Shown: positions 1-6,676, counted from the first letter of the stretch. The stretch is DNA of 11,256 bases from Eubacterium sp. (GCA_020844525.1 JAJGAH010000033.1:1-11256), one strand, 5' to 3'. The notes: generated by a model from the letters alone, not told the origin. A program made the numbers and translations.

Positions 1-508
1 CTACCTCTCAGATTTCAACCGAAAAATCCTTACAAAGCTGCTGCATGAGGGTGGACTGGAATTCCAGCACATCATCGACACCTCCGCGTATGTGTATTTA
101 TGGAAGAAGCACCCGCTTGCATCCAATGCCAGTATCACCTTCGAGGAGCTGAAAAATTACCCCTGCCTTACCTTTGACCAGGGGCCGGATGCATCCGCCT
201 ATCTCGCCGAAGAAATCCTGACAGAGCTTGACTACCCAAGAATCATTCATACAACAGACCGGGCGACCATGCTCAACCTTATGATCGGACTCAATGGCTA
301 CACCCTCTGCTCCGGCATCATCTGTGAAGAACTGAATGGAAGTGACTACACGGCAGTTCCTTTCCAGGAAAGCGACCAGGAAAAAAACAGCCGTATGGAA
401 ATAGGATTTATACAGAAGAAAGGCTATCTGCAGAACCGGGTCGGAAAGACATTTATCAATGAAATCATGCGCTATTTCGGTCTTCCGCCCGTAGAACCTT
501 CTATATAA
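1..508 (+). CDS. LysR-family transcriptional regulator, C-terminal effector-binding part (5' truncated by window)
   Basis: The reading frame is open from base 2 to the TAA-type stop ending at 508, giving 168 visible residues; the gene begins before the window. The visible part resembles the second half of a LysR effector-binding domain: a 'YVYLWKKHPLA' strand-turn, 'ITFEELKNYPCLTF', then 'DRATMLNLMIGLNGYTLCSG', and a closing helix near the C-terminus. LysR proteins are usually about 290-310 residues, so the N-terminal winged helix-turn-helix and half of the effector domain are missing here. A GTG at 92 is an internal valine codon, not the start. The gene is followed by a strong terminator, so it is transcriptionally separate from the downstream MATE gene, although a LysR-like dyad lies between them. 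The effector is unknown. Confidence 0.85.
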   Translation, partial: YLSDFNRKILTKLLHEGGLEFQHIIDTSAYVYLWKKHPLASNASITFEELKNYPCLTFDQGPDASAYLAEEILTELDYPRIIHTTDRATMLNLMIGLNGYTLCSGIICEELNGSDYTAVPFQESDQEKNSRMEIGFIQKKGYLQNRVGKTFINEIMRYFGLPPVEPSI

Positions 509-581
509 TAAAATAGATGCAGCCAGATCACATGTGCATTGTGTATTGCGCAAAAACTTCGAAGCACCCGATCCACAGACA

Positions 582-626
582 AAACAAGAGCGAAGCCACT
601 CTCGCACACGGGCTTCGCTCTTGTTT
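582..626 (+). terminator. Strong intrinsic terminator after the LysR gene
   Basis: A perfect 16-bp stem (582-597 pairs with 611-626) surrounds a 13-nt loop; the upper stem is GC-rich and the 3' arm ends in TTGTTT. It lies about 74 bases after the LysR stop. The A-rich 5' arm makes it able to act in both directions, but no minus-strand gene needs it. Confidence 0.8.
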
Positions 627-642
627 ATAAAGGAAGGAGAAT

Positions 643-702
643 ATGAAAAAGAAACAATGTTGTTTTTGTTTCTATGCTTCGTATACTAACAGCCAAATGT
701 GA
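643..702 (+). CDS. Possible 19-residue cysteine-containing leader peptide
   Basis: An ATG at 643 is preceded by AAGGAAGGAGA at about the ideal distance, one of the best ribosome binding sites in the window. The frame runs 19 codons to a TGA: MKKKQCCFCFYASYTNSQM, with three basic residues, then three cysteines within four positions. Within the ORF, GAAACAA (651-657) can pair with TTGTTTC (666-672). It lies just after the LysR terminator and 224 bases before the MATE gene, so it could be a regulatory leader, but the best MATE promoter lies downstream of it and I see no clear promoter for it. It may also be a chance ORF. I do not recognise the peptide. Confidence 0.3.
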   Translation: MKKKQCCFCFYASYTNSQM

Positions 703-710
703 TTTGATTT

Positions 711-727
711 TGTTCTAATTGTGAACA
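711..727. promoter_or_regulatory. LysR-type dyad (T-N11-A) upstream of the MATE gene
   Basis: TGTTC-N7-GAACA is a perfect inverted repeat with 5-bp arms. The inner TTC-N7-GAA fits the T-N11-A dyad typical of LysR binding sites. Its position between a LysR gene and an efflux gene makes it a candidate operator, but a 5-bp dyad can occur by chance. Confidence 0.35.
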
Positions 728-779
728 TTCTGAGAAGATTCTTTCTGTCCACCTTGTTTTGGACCAATTCTCAAATCAC

Positions 780-817
780 AATCTTTGAATTTTCCAAGTT
801 GAATCTTTGAATTTTCC
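780..817. repeat. 16-bp direct repeat, 22-bp period, in the MATE control region
   Basis: AATCTTTGAATTTTCC occurs exactly at 780-795 and again at 802-817. The 22-bp spacing is about two helical turns, so a protein bound to both copies would sit on the same DNA face. The pair ends 45 bases before the predicted -35 element of the MATE promoter, a usual place for an activator. Confidence 0.6.
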
Positions 818-861
818 GGCCGGATTTCAGCTTCATTTGCCGGATTCTCATCTGTTCTCAT

Positions 862-890
862 TTGATTCCCATCTTTCTTTATGCTACAGT
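862..890 (+). promoter_or_regulatory. Predicted sigma-A promoter of the MATE gene
   Basis: TTGATT (862-867), a 17-bp spacer, and TACAGT (885-890) preceded by TGC, an extended -10 element. Transcription would begin near 897 and leave about 30 bases of untranslated leader before the MATE start at 927. Found by eye from consensus match and position. Confidence 0.5.
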
Positions 891-926
891 AAGGGTTACT
901 TAACATTGATCTGTGAGGAAAAATTC

Positions 927-2309
927 ATGTCTGATTCGATAAAAGACACCTATGTATTTGAGAAAGCTCCCGTTCTAAAGGCCATTGCCATCCTGGGTAT
1001 CCCCACCGTTATCACCCAGCTGATCAACATCATCTACAATTACGCGGATACCTGGTTTGTCGGCAGAACCGGAAATCCCGCCATGGTCGCCAGCATGTCT
1101 GTCACGATGCCGATCTTCGTCATCATGGCCGCACTCGCCAATCTGTTCGGCATCGGTGGATCCAGTGTCATCAGCCGGAACCTCGGTGAGAAGAATCCGG
1201 AACGGGCACGCAAGGTATTCGCGTTCTGCCTGTATGGCGGGCTTGCCTCCGCCGTTCTCTATGCAATTCTCATGTTTTTTATCCGGCCCTGGCTGATCCC
1301 GGTCATCGGAGGAGATAAGAATTCCTATCCGTATGCCTACAGCTACATATTCTGGACGATGGTCATCGGCGCGATTCCAACCGTCGGCAATGTCCTGTGC
1401 GGGCACCTGATCCGCTCCATCGGAGCGGCAAAGGAGGCCGGCTTCGGGATGTCACTGGGCGGCGTGCTGAATATTGCCCTTGATCCGCTGTTCATGTTTG
1501 TGATTCTCCCATCCGGAATGGAGGTGACCGGCGCGGCAATCGCGACGATGCTGTCAAATACCGCATCCCTGATTTACTTTATCATCTTCCTGTTCCGCCA
1601 CAGGGACAATCCGATCTTTACGATGAATCCAAGGGATATCTCTCTGGAAGATCATATCCCCGGAGACGTTCTGGCCGTCGGATTCCCAGCTGCGCTGCAG
1701 ACCACGCTTGCCATGGTCTCCAATATTTTTGCGAATGCACTGGTAAAACCATATGGCAGTGAAGCCGTCGCCGGCATGGGTGTGTCAAAAAAGATAAATA
1801 TGATCGCTTTTAACACAACGATGGGCCTGACCCAGGGTATCCTGCCACTGATCGGCTACTGCTATGGAGCCCGAAACTTTAAGCGGCTACGCGAAACCAT
1901 ACGGAAAACCGGCATCATCGCAGTAATTTTCGGATGCATCTGTACTGTCCTGTTCCGTATTTTTGCATCACCTATGTGCAGATTCTTTATTGATGAGGAT
2001 CTCTCCGTCTCATATGGAAGCACCTTCCTTAAGACCATCGCCTTCGCAGCACCGCTGGCGGCAATCTGCTATCTCTACAACACCTTATTTCAGGCAACAG
2101 GAAGAAAGGTTCAGTCTTTCCTCCTTTCAACACTGCGGAAGGGATTTCTCGATGTGCCCGGCATGTTTATCTTCGGCAGCTTTCTTGGGGCTTTCGGCGT
2201 CGTGCTTGCAACGCCGGTCGCGGAGGTAATCTCCACTGCACTGGCAGTTATTCTGTATGTCAGGTTCCTGCACAGCCTGAAGGCATCAGACAATCTGCAG
2301 CAAAGCTAA
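927..2309 (+). CDS. MATE-family multidrug/cation efflux transporter
   Basis: A 460-residue integral membrane protein of the MATE family, which exports cationic drugs, metabolites or toxins from the cytoplasm using a proton or sodium gradient. The length fits the usual 450-470. About twelve hydrophobic segments can be seen. Family-like features include the first helix 'AILGIPTVITQLINIIYNYAD' region (about residues 20-41), 'GRTGN' after it, and the loop 'GIGGSSVISRNLGEKN' (75-90), with a similar pattern in the second half ('MGLTQGILPLIGYCYGA'). The start at 927 is chosen because GAGGAA lies six bases before it; an in-frame TTG at 807 has no ribosome binding site and adds 40 residues that do not look like MATE. 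Substrate cannot be told from sequence. Upstream control elements suggest single-gene regulation, perhaps by the LysR protein. Confidence 0.93.
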   Translation: MSDSIKDTYVFEKAPVLKAIAILGIPTVITQLINIIYNYADTWFVGRTGNPAMVASMSVTMPIFVIMAALANLFGIGGSSVISRNLGEKNPERARKVFAFCLYGGLASAVLYAILMFFIRPWLIPVIGGDKNSYPYAYSYIFWTMVIGAIPTVGNVLCGHLIRSIGAAKEAGFGMSLGGVLNIALDPLFMFVILPSGMEVTGAAIATMLSNTASLIYFIIFLFRHRDNPIFTMNPRDISLEDHIPGDVLAVGFPAALQTTLAMVSNIFANALVKPYGSEAVAGMGVSKKINMIAFNTTMGLTQGILPLIGYCYGARNFKRLRETIRKTGIIAVIFGCICTVLFRIFASPMCRFFIDEDLSVSYGSTFLKTIAFAAPLAAICYLYNTLFQATGRKVQSFLLSTLRKGFLDVPGMFIFGSFLGAFGVVLATPVAEVISTALAVILYVRFLHSLKASDNLQQS

Positions 2310-2388
2310 TGGATTTACTACGACAGTTTAACTCGCTCCGTAATAAACATATATGATGAACACTGAGACCAAAACGCTATATCTATAA

Positions 2389-2435
2389 AAACCAGACACA
2401 CGGACGCAATGTTGTTTGTGTGCCTGGTTTATTTT
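2389..2435 (+). terminator. Intrinsic terminator after the MATE gene
   Basis: AAACCAGACACAC (2389-2401) pairs with GTGTGCCTGGTTT (2418-2430) with one A-C mismatch, followed by ATTTT. It lies 79 bases after the MATE stop and separates it from the sigma factor unit. The remaining bases between 2310 and 2388 hold nothing I can name. Confidence 0.7.
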
Positions 2436-2486
2436 AAAAAAATTTTCTTAAACTGCGATAAAAAGTCTCTGTGATTTGTATCATAG

Positions 2487-2502
2487 TTGAAGGATCCTTC
2501 AA
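2487..2502. promoter_or_regulatory. 16-bp perfect palindrome before the sigma factor gene
   Basis: TTGAAGGATCCTTCAA is a perfect palindrome ending just before the AAAGGA ribosome binding site of the sigma factor gene. In DNA it could be an operator for a dimeric regulator; in RNA only a small hairpin with a tight loop would form. No clear -35/-10 pair is visible around it. Confidence 0.4.
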
Positions 2503-2520
2503 GAAAGGAATGATAAGAAC

Positions 2521-3042
2521 GTGCGACTGAATCCAGAATATCTTGTACAAAAATATCAGGAGAATATTTTCCGGGCAGCGATGAGTGTATGCCGGAATCC
2601 TCAGGATGCAGAAGATGTAGTTCAGAATACCTTTGTGCAATATCTGAAGTCTGACCGTGAATTTGAGAGTGAAGAGCACATCAAAGCCTGGCTTCTCCGG
2701 ACTGCAGTCAATCAGTCCAAGAATATGGTGACTGCCTTCTGGCATCGGAACAAGGTTTCCTGGGAGGAGTACATGGACAGCATCCCCTTCGAGGAGCCAA
2801 AGGATCAGACACTGGTAGAAGCAGTACTCTCACTGCCCGCCGGTTACCGGATCGTCATCCATCTCTATTACTACGAGGACTACTCTGTTGCCGAAATCAG
2901 CAGAATTCTCTACATCTCGGAAAGCGCAGTGCGCAACAGACTGATGCGGGGACGGAGAAAGCTTAAGGAAATATTGAAGGATGACTGGGAAGAAGAACCG
3001 GAGCCATCTCCCTCTCATGGACAGATGGCCACAGAAAGATAA
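2521..3042 (+). CDS. ECF-type (extracytoplasmic function) RNA polymerase sigma factor
   Basis: A 173-residue sigma-70 family protein with only regions 2 and 4, as expected for group IV sigma factors, which direct RNA polymerase to stress or envelope genes when released from an anti-sigma factor. Region 2 spans about residues 7-70 and has the typical 'NPQDAEDVVQNTF' (26-38). Region 4 spans about 95-150 with the helix-turn-helix 'YSVAEISRILYISESAVRNRLMRGRRKLKE'-type pattern starting at 121. The tail after 155 is acidic and proline-rich. The start is a GTG at 2521; no in-frame ATG is available upstream before a TGA at 2488. The AAAGGA at 2504-2509 is a little far (about 12 bases), suggesting modest translation. 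The partner gene follows after 33 bases. Autoregulation is common for this class but no matching promoter was found by eye. Confidence 0.93.
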   Translation: MRLNPEYLVQKYQENIFRAAMSVCRNPQDAEDVVQNTFVQYLKSDREFESEEHIKAWLLRTAVNQSKNMVTAFWHRNKVSWEEYMDSIPFEEPKDQTLVEAVLSLPAGYRIVIHLYYYEDYSVAEISRILYISESAVRNRLMRGRRKLKEILKDDWEEEPEPSPSHGQMATER

Positions 3043-3075
3043 ATGAAAGCCTTGAAGATTCAGGAGGGAACAGCC

Positions 3076-3684
3076 ATGTCGAACAGCGAAAATTACAAAA
3101 AAGCATTTTCAGCCCTGCACACATCCCGGCAATTTCGGGTAGATCTTCATCAGGAGGAGGCGAGCAATATGAGAAGAAATTTCAGACCGGCATTAACAGC
3201 AATCTGCACAGCAGCAGCTATTATCGCAGGAAGTTCAGCGGTATATGCCGCAGATCTCGGTGGCATTCAGAGAAAAATCCAGGTATGGACACATGGTGAA
3301 ATGACCAATGCGGTTCTGGATATCAATGAATCCGACGGAACATACAACATCAGCGATACAGACGGCAATGTTATTTCCTCCGGCGGAGGCGTAGCCATCA
3401 ATGCTGACGGCAGTGAGCGCACACTCTCCGCAGATGAAATCGCGGACTACATCGCCAATGAGGTTACCACAGAAACAGAGAATGGTAAAACTTATCTGTA
3501 CTACAAAGGACAGAAATTCGACATCACCGATCGTTTCCAGGGTGAGGATGTCTGCTATCTGACGCTGAAGGACGGCGATGATACCCTGTATGTAACCGCC
3601 CAGAAAAATGGCGGTGTCGCTACAAGTCCGGACAGATATCAGATCCCGGGCAAGGATTTCGATACCAATTCGGATGAGAAGTAA
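3076..3684 (+). CDS. Single-pass membrane protein, probable anti-sigma/sensor partner of the ECF sigma factor
   Basis: A 202-residue protein in the same operon as the sigma factor. Residues 1-31 are cytoplasmic-type, with 'YKKAFSALHTSRQFRVDL', a pattern I recall from small proteins next to ECF sigma factors in gut Clostridia. A hydrophobic segment (about 38-57) follows Arg-Arg and ends in 'AVYAADLGG', which resembles both a membrane anchor and a signal peptidase I site. The rest is an acidic, beta-rich, extracytoplasmic domain with 'GTYNISDTDGN', 'GGGVAINADGSERTLSADEI' and 'YLYYKGQKFDITDRF'. The start at 3076 has AGGAGGG seven bases before it; the ATG at 3043, fused to the sigma stop codon, lacks a good site. 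A second strong site precedes the in-frame ATG at 3169. Anti-sigma function is inferred from operon position and topology; no known catalytic motif is seen. Confidence 0.75.
   Translation: MSNSENYKKAFSALHTSRQFRVDLHQEEASNMRRNFRPALTAICTAAAIIAGSSAVYAADLGGIQRKIQVWTHGEMTNAVLDINESDGTYNISDTDGNVISSGGGVAINADGSERTLSADEIADYIANEVTTETENGKTYLYYKGQKFDITDRFQGEDVCYLTLKDGDDTLYVTAQKNGGVATSPDRYQIPGKDFDTNSDEK
3152..3171 (+). promoter_or_regulatory. Internal ribosome binding site and second start in the sigma-partner gene
   Basis: AGGAGGAGG at 3152-3160 sits eight bases before an in-frame ATG at 3169-3171. Translation from there would begin MRRNFRPALTAICTA and continue to AVYA-AD, a textbook signal peptide with an A-X-A cleavage site. 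The purine run also encodes Gln-Glu-Glu, so it could be a coding coincidence. Confidence 0.4.
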
Positions 3685-3701
3685 CCTTCCAGTCAAAATT
3701 T

Positions 3702-4349
3702 TCAATATGAATGCGGATGGGAAGCAGTCTCCCTTTCCAGATTATTCAGATTCTTATTCCTGTGATGGAAGGGAACCAGGCCGGCCTTATGCAATGCCAG
3801 CATAAAGGCCGGTATAAAGATCAGCTGCAGGATGATGCCAGGAATCGCATTGAGGAAGGCGCCCGCAAGAAACAGCTGGAACGTAAAGACGCCACCTGCA
3901 GCTGCCATCAGTACTGTCATGGCGATTCCCCAGACCACGCGGCCCGCCGCCATGGCGGCAATCAGGCACTTTTCTACGGCAGCAATACACTGCCATCTGG
4001 AACGGCTGTACAAAAAGCCTGATACAAATCCATAGGTTCCCAGTTCAAACGCCATCGCCACCGCAGTCGGAAAAAGTGCTGGCATGCCAAAGAGCACCGA
4101 ACGAAGCAGAGGACAGATGATCCCAACAAGCAGACCATAACCTCCCCCGCAGATCATACCGCACAAAATAACCGGGATATGCATAGGCAGAAGCATACTT
4201 CCGATCTGCGGCACCTGCCCGGTCACAAAGGGCAGCAGCTGACCCAGTGCAAGAAAAACAGCTGCCTGTACCATTTTCCTGACCTGCTCATGTCTCATTT
4301 CCTGTTTTTTCTCGTGTTCCATTCCACTATCCTGTTTTTTCCCTTGCAT
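3702..4349 (-). CDS. ECF transporter S component (substrate-binding membrane subunit), specificity unknown
   Basis: A 215-residue membrane protein with about six hydrophobic segments after a charged N-terminal tail of about 25 residues. It fits the S components of energy-coupling factor transporters, which bind a vitamin or related small molecule and pair with a shared EcfA/EcfA'/EcfT module. Typical features are 'QAAVFLALGQLLPF' at the first helix, 'GSMLLPMHIPVILCG' (50-64), 'GLLVGIICPLLRSVLFGMP' (72-90) and 'PTAVAMAFELGTYGFVSGFLY' (94-114). No ATPase lies next to it, so it would use a common module encoded elsewhere. It follows the P-loop kinase by six bases and is surely co-transcribed. 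The start may be 4349 or, with a better AGGA at seven bases, the internal Met10 at 4322. The gene ends 17 bases from the converging sigma-partner gene and no clear terminator is seen between them. Confidence 0.85.
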   Translation of the reverse strand: MQGKKQDSGMEHEKKQEMRHEQVRKMVQAAVFLALGQLLPFVTGQVPQIGSMLLPMHIPVILCGMICGGGYGLLVGIICPLLRSVLFGMPALFPTAVAMAFELGTYGFVSGFLYSRSRWQCIAAVEKCLIAAMAAGRVVWGIAMTVLMAAAGGVFTFQLFLAGAFLNAIPGIILQLIFIPAFMLALHKAGLVPFHHRNKNLNNLERETASHPHSY

Positions 4350-4355
4350 ATCCGT

Positions 4356-5015
4356 TTAAAAACCTTTCCAGTGCAAAATTCTTTCCTGCGCATCGACCGC
4401 TAGCCGGATGTCCGCCTTCTGTTCCGGATGCATTGACTGAAAATACCGGTTCTCCATCGGTATCCAGGTGGTCTGAAAATTCACAAAGTTATCCTTTTCT
4501 CTTATCCGCAGGCGCTCTGCCTGCACATCATCAGAGACAGTCAGAAATATCGTCAGATCATACCAGAAAGCAATGTCCGAATGCAGACTATAGCTGCCTT
4601 CTACAAACGCAAAAGCACACTGCTGCTCTTTATAGGGGCCCATGCGGTCCTCCCGGCAGTTATATCGGGCCGTATTTACAGGCAGTCCCTTTGAAACCGG
4701 ACAGAGCACCTCTGATGCAAGCCGCTGGAGATCCATATTTCCTGCGCAGATTTCCTTCCAATCCGACTTCCTTCTGTCAAAAGGCAGATAATAATCATCC
4801 GTATGAAATACAGGAATCCCCAGTCGGCTTCCAAGCTGTTCTGCAAGCGTGGTTTTCCCGCTTCCGCACATACCATCAATGCCGATCAGCCCCTGCCTGC
4901 GACCATGCATCCAGTCCTGAATCACAGAAAGCAGGACAGGAACAGCAGGATCTCCCTGCCGGATCACGCGATCTGACAGGAAATTATTCTGTGTGTCCAT
5001 TTGTACGTTATCCAT
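4356..5015 (-). CDS. Uridine-kinase-like P-loop kinase (nucleoside/vitamin kinase family)
   Basis: A 219-residue cytoplasmic kinase of the uridine kinase/phosphoribulokinase P-loop group. The Walker A motif is 'GIDGMCGSGKTT' (45-56); 'FHTDDYYLPFD' (70-80) matches the family's acidic catalytic segment; 'FVEGSYSLH' (137-145) is the Walker B-like strand; 'LRIREKDNF' and 'WIPMENRYF' (184-192) correspond to the lid and the family's closing helix. The family phosphorylates nucleosides, pantothenate or nicotinamide riboside, so the acceptor cannot be fixed from sequence. It is the first gene of a two-gene unit with the S component, which suggests it phosphorylates the imported compound and traps it. 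The start at 5015 has GGAG eight bases before it. The first 25 residues are outside the P-loop core. Confidence 0.85.
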   Translation of the reverse strand: MDNVQMDTQNNFLSDRVIRQGDPAVPVLLSVIQDWMHGRRQGLIGIDGMCGSGKTTLAEQLGSRLGIPVFHTDDYYLPFDRRKSDWKEICAGNMDLQRLASEVLCPVSKGLPVNTARYNCREDRMGPYKEQQCAFAFVEGSYSLHSDIAFWYDLTIFLTVSDDVQAERLRIREKDNFVNFQTTWIPMENRYFQSMHPEQKADIRLAVDAQERILHWKGF

Positions 5016-5045
5016 CTATAAAACTCCATAGCCAGACCAGAGAAG

Positions 5046-5073
5046 ATTATCCCAGACCAGCTGATCCATCCAA
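5046..5073 (-). promoter_or_regulatory. Predicted sigma-A promoter of the kinase/S-component unit
   Basis: On the minus strand TTGGAT (5073-5068), a 16-bp spacer, and GATAAT (5051-5046) preceded by TGG, an extended -10. Transcription would begin near 5039, leaving about 24 bases before the kinase start. The rest of the gap up to 5161 holds two TTCAGAAAGAA-like copies and a weak 5-bp stem (GTCAG...CTGAC) that may end the upstream gene. Confidence 0.45.
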
Positions 5074-5161
5074 TACCTTCCGGGATCAGATTTCTTTCTG
5101 AATTCTTTCTGAAAGCAGAAGAGTTTTCTGTGGGTCAGTCTCGAAGCTGACAGGATCCAAT

Positions 5162-6676
5162 TTATTGAAGCAGCTCCCGCATCTCACCCAGATGGTTTTT
5201 CACATTCCGGTAGACCTCTGCGCCATGCTTTCCGCCCAGATGTCTGCGGAAAAACTGATAGAACTCTCCTCGTCTCTCACACTGCTCAAGTCCAAGAACG
5301 ATGACAGACAACGTCCTGTCATCAAAGGGCACCTCAACATTCTGCGCAAGGAAAGCCCGCAGATCTGCAGGAATTTCCCTTCTTGCTGCTGAACCTGTGC
5401 CGGTTCTGTCCTTGCCTGCATCAGGTCTGTTTTTCCCTCTTTTCTGCACCGGCTCCGTATAAGCTGCCTCATGCTCTTCTGCCTGTGCCGGTTCTGTGGC
5501 CTGTGCTGATTCTGTGATCTGAACAGGTTCCGTCCCCTGCACAGATTCTCCCGTCTGCTCGGGTTCTTCAGGCCTTTCCTGACCGGTCTCTGCTTCCTCT
5601 GTCTCTGCCGCTCTCGGTGTTTTTCTTCTCGACCTTCTCCTCGGACGTCTGCGCCTTCCGGATCTCTCGTGCTCATGGCTGTCAGCATCTGCCGGCACCT
5701 CATCTTCGGATACTTCATCACCCGATGTTTCATCTGCGGCAGCCGCTTCTGTATCAGCTGCTTCATTCGGCTCTATCGGTACTTCTGCATCAGCTGCTTC
5801 TTCCGGTTCTATCGGTGCTCCTGCATCGCTGTCCTGTGACGCATCTGTCTCTGCCTCGGTTTCCAAAGCTTCGCGCTCTGCGACAGCACCCGGATTTTCT
5901 CCATCCCGCAGCTCTTCACCCTCTGCGGTATGATCAGGATCTTCTGCGATCTCATTCTCCAGTGCACCATCAAATATTTCATCTGACTCAGGTGCATCTT
6001 TTGTCGCCATGCCGGCATCTTCTTCCGTATCCTCAAACTCTCTGAGCTCTTCCGATTCCTTTGCATGATCCGCTTCTGCAGCAGCGTGCTCTGCTTCTGC
6101 CCCCTCTGCTTCGTTTACAGCAGACTCGTCAGAGCCTTCCTCCATTGCGTGCGGTGCAGAACCGTCAAATACCTCATCATTTTCCAGCACTTCACCTGCT
6201 GCGGTATCATCAGACTCATCCATATTTTCAGCCGTCTCCTCACGCAGCTCTGCCAGCTTTCTCTCCCTCCGAATCGAAGCAATTTTATCTGACTTCAGCT
6301 TGTAATGCACCGCATTCTTGATTGCCGGTGCACGCCGGATATTATTCGCGCCAAGCTTCCGGCTCATCGTAATGGACGCATCATAACCGGTATCCCGGCT
6401 GATGATCCAGTACTGTGCATCTTCATCTTCCGGATTATAATAATAATAAAGGTAGGTAAGCAGCTGAAAATCCAATGCATTCGGTGTTCCATTAAACACC
6501 TTCAGATATACAACATTTGCACTGCTCTCCTGAATGGTCTTCACCATATCAATTTTCAGATTATCCGCCTTGTTGCTGTAAAAAACAATGACAGTATCCT
6601 CATCCGTCAGCTGATCTACACCGTCAAGACCGGCACTCTGGACATTTTCCAGATCGATTAAAAAACCTCTTTTCAT
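5162..6676 (-). CDS. PIN/NYN-like nuclease-domain protein with acidic low-complexity and Arg-rich regions
   Basis: A 504-residue protein. Residues 1-120 look like a PIN/NYN-type RNase fold: 'GFLIDLENVQ' (Asp8, Glu10) at the first strand, 'FYSNKAD', 'NALDFQLLTYL' (Asp69), and 'WIISRDTGYDASI' (Asp95, Asp99), which together would supply the metal-binding acids. Residues about 145-340 are strongly acidic and low in complexity. A basic patch (338-352, mostly Arg/Lys) follows, then Glu/Gln/Thr/Pro repeats, then a compact C-terminal domain (about 434-504) with 'FLAQNVEVPFDDRTLSVIVLGLEQC' as its core. The basic patch and disordered centre recall RNA-processing scaffold proteins, but function is inferred. 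The start is the second of two adjacent ATGs (6676), four bases after GGAGG; an in-frame TTG at 6709 lacks a site. It stands alone between two operons on the same strand. Confidence 0.7.
   Translation of the reverse strand: MKRGFLIDLENVQSAGLDGVDQLTDEDTVIVFYSNKADNLKIDMVKTIQESSANVVYLKVFNGTPNALDFQLLTYLYYYYNPEDEDAQYWIISRDTGYDASITMSRKLGANNIRRAPAIKNAVHYKLKSDKIASIRRERKLAELREETAENMDESDDTAAGEVLENDEVFDGSAPHAMEEGSDESAVNEAEGAEAEHAAAEADHAKESEELREFEDTEEDAGMATKDAPESDEIFDGALENEIAEDPDHTAEGEELRDGENPGAVAEREALETEAETDASQDSDAGAPIEPEEAADAEVPIEPNEAADTEAAAADETSGDEVSEDEVPADADSHEHERSGRRRRPRRRSRRKTPRAAETEEAETGQERPEEPEQTGESVQGTEPVQITESAQATEPAQAEEHEAAYTEPVQKRGKNRPDAGKDRTGTGSAARREIPADLRAFLAQNVEVPFDDRTLSVIVLGLEQCERRGEFYQFFRRHLGGKHGAEVYRNVKNHLGEMRELLQ
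5477..5548 (-). repeat. Four imperfect 18-bp in-gene repeats (6-residue unit)
   Basis: Four successive six-residue units read ESVQGT, EPVQIT, ESAQAT and EPAQAE in the PIN-like protein, between the Arg-rich patch and the C-terminal domain. The period at DNA level is 18 bp. Such repeats usually form flexible linkers and can change in copy number by slippage. Confidence 0.7.
5754..5825 (-). repeat. Two imperfect tandem 36-bp repeats (12-residue unit)
   Basis: Units 5754-5789 and 5790-5825 encode DAEVPIEPNEAA and DAGAPIEPEEAA in the acidic region of the PIN-like protein. Related acidic phrases (NDEVFDG and SDEIFDG) recur further toward the N-terminus, suggesting growth of this region by duplication. 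Confidence 0.7.

Noticed and set aside
98..607. 169-codon minus-strand ORF opposite the LysR gene
   Set aside because: It mirrors the LysR coding sequence, crosses the terminator, and its protein looks like an antisense shadow.
3043..3075. ATG at 3043 as the start of the sigma-partner gene
   Set aside because: It abuts the sigma stop but lacks a good ribosome site; AGGAGGG before 3076 is much better.
3685..3735. Bidirectional terminator between the converging sigma-partner and S-component genes
   Set aside because: Only a short GGGA...TCCC stem inside the S-component 3' end and an AAAATTTT core are visible; too weak to call.
5617..6321. Long plus-strand ORFs opposite the PIN-like gene
   Set aside because: Their Leu/His/Pro-rich composition is what the complement of acidic low-complexity codons gives; no ribosome binding sites.
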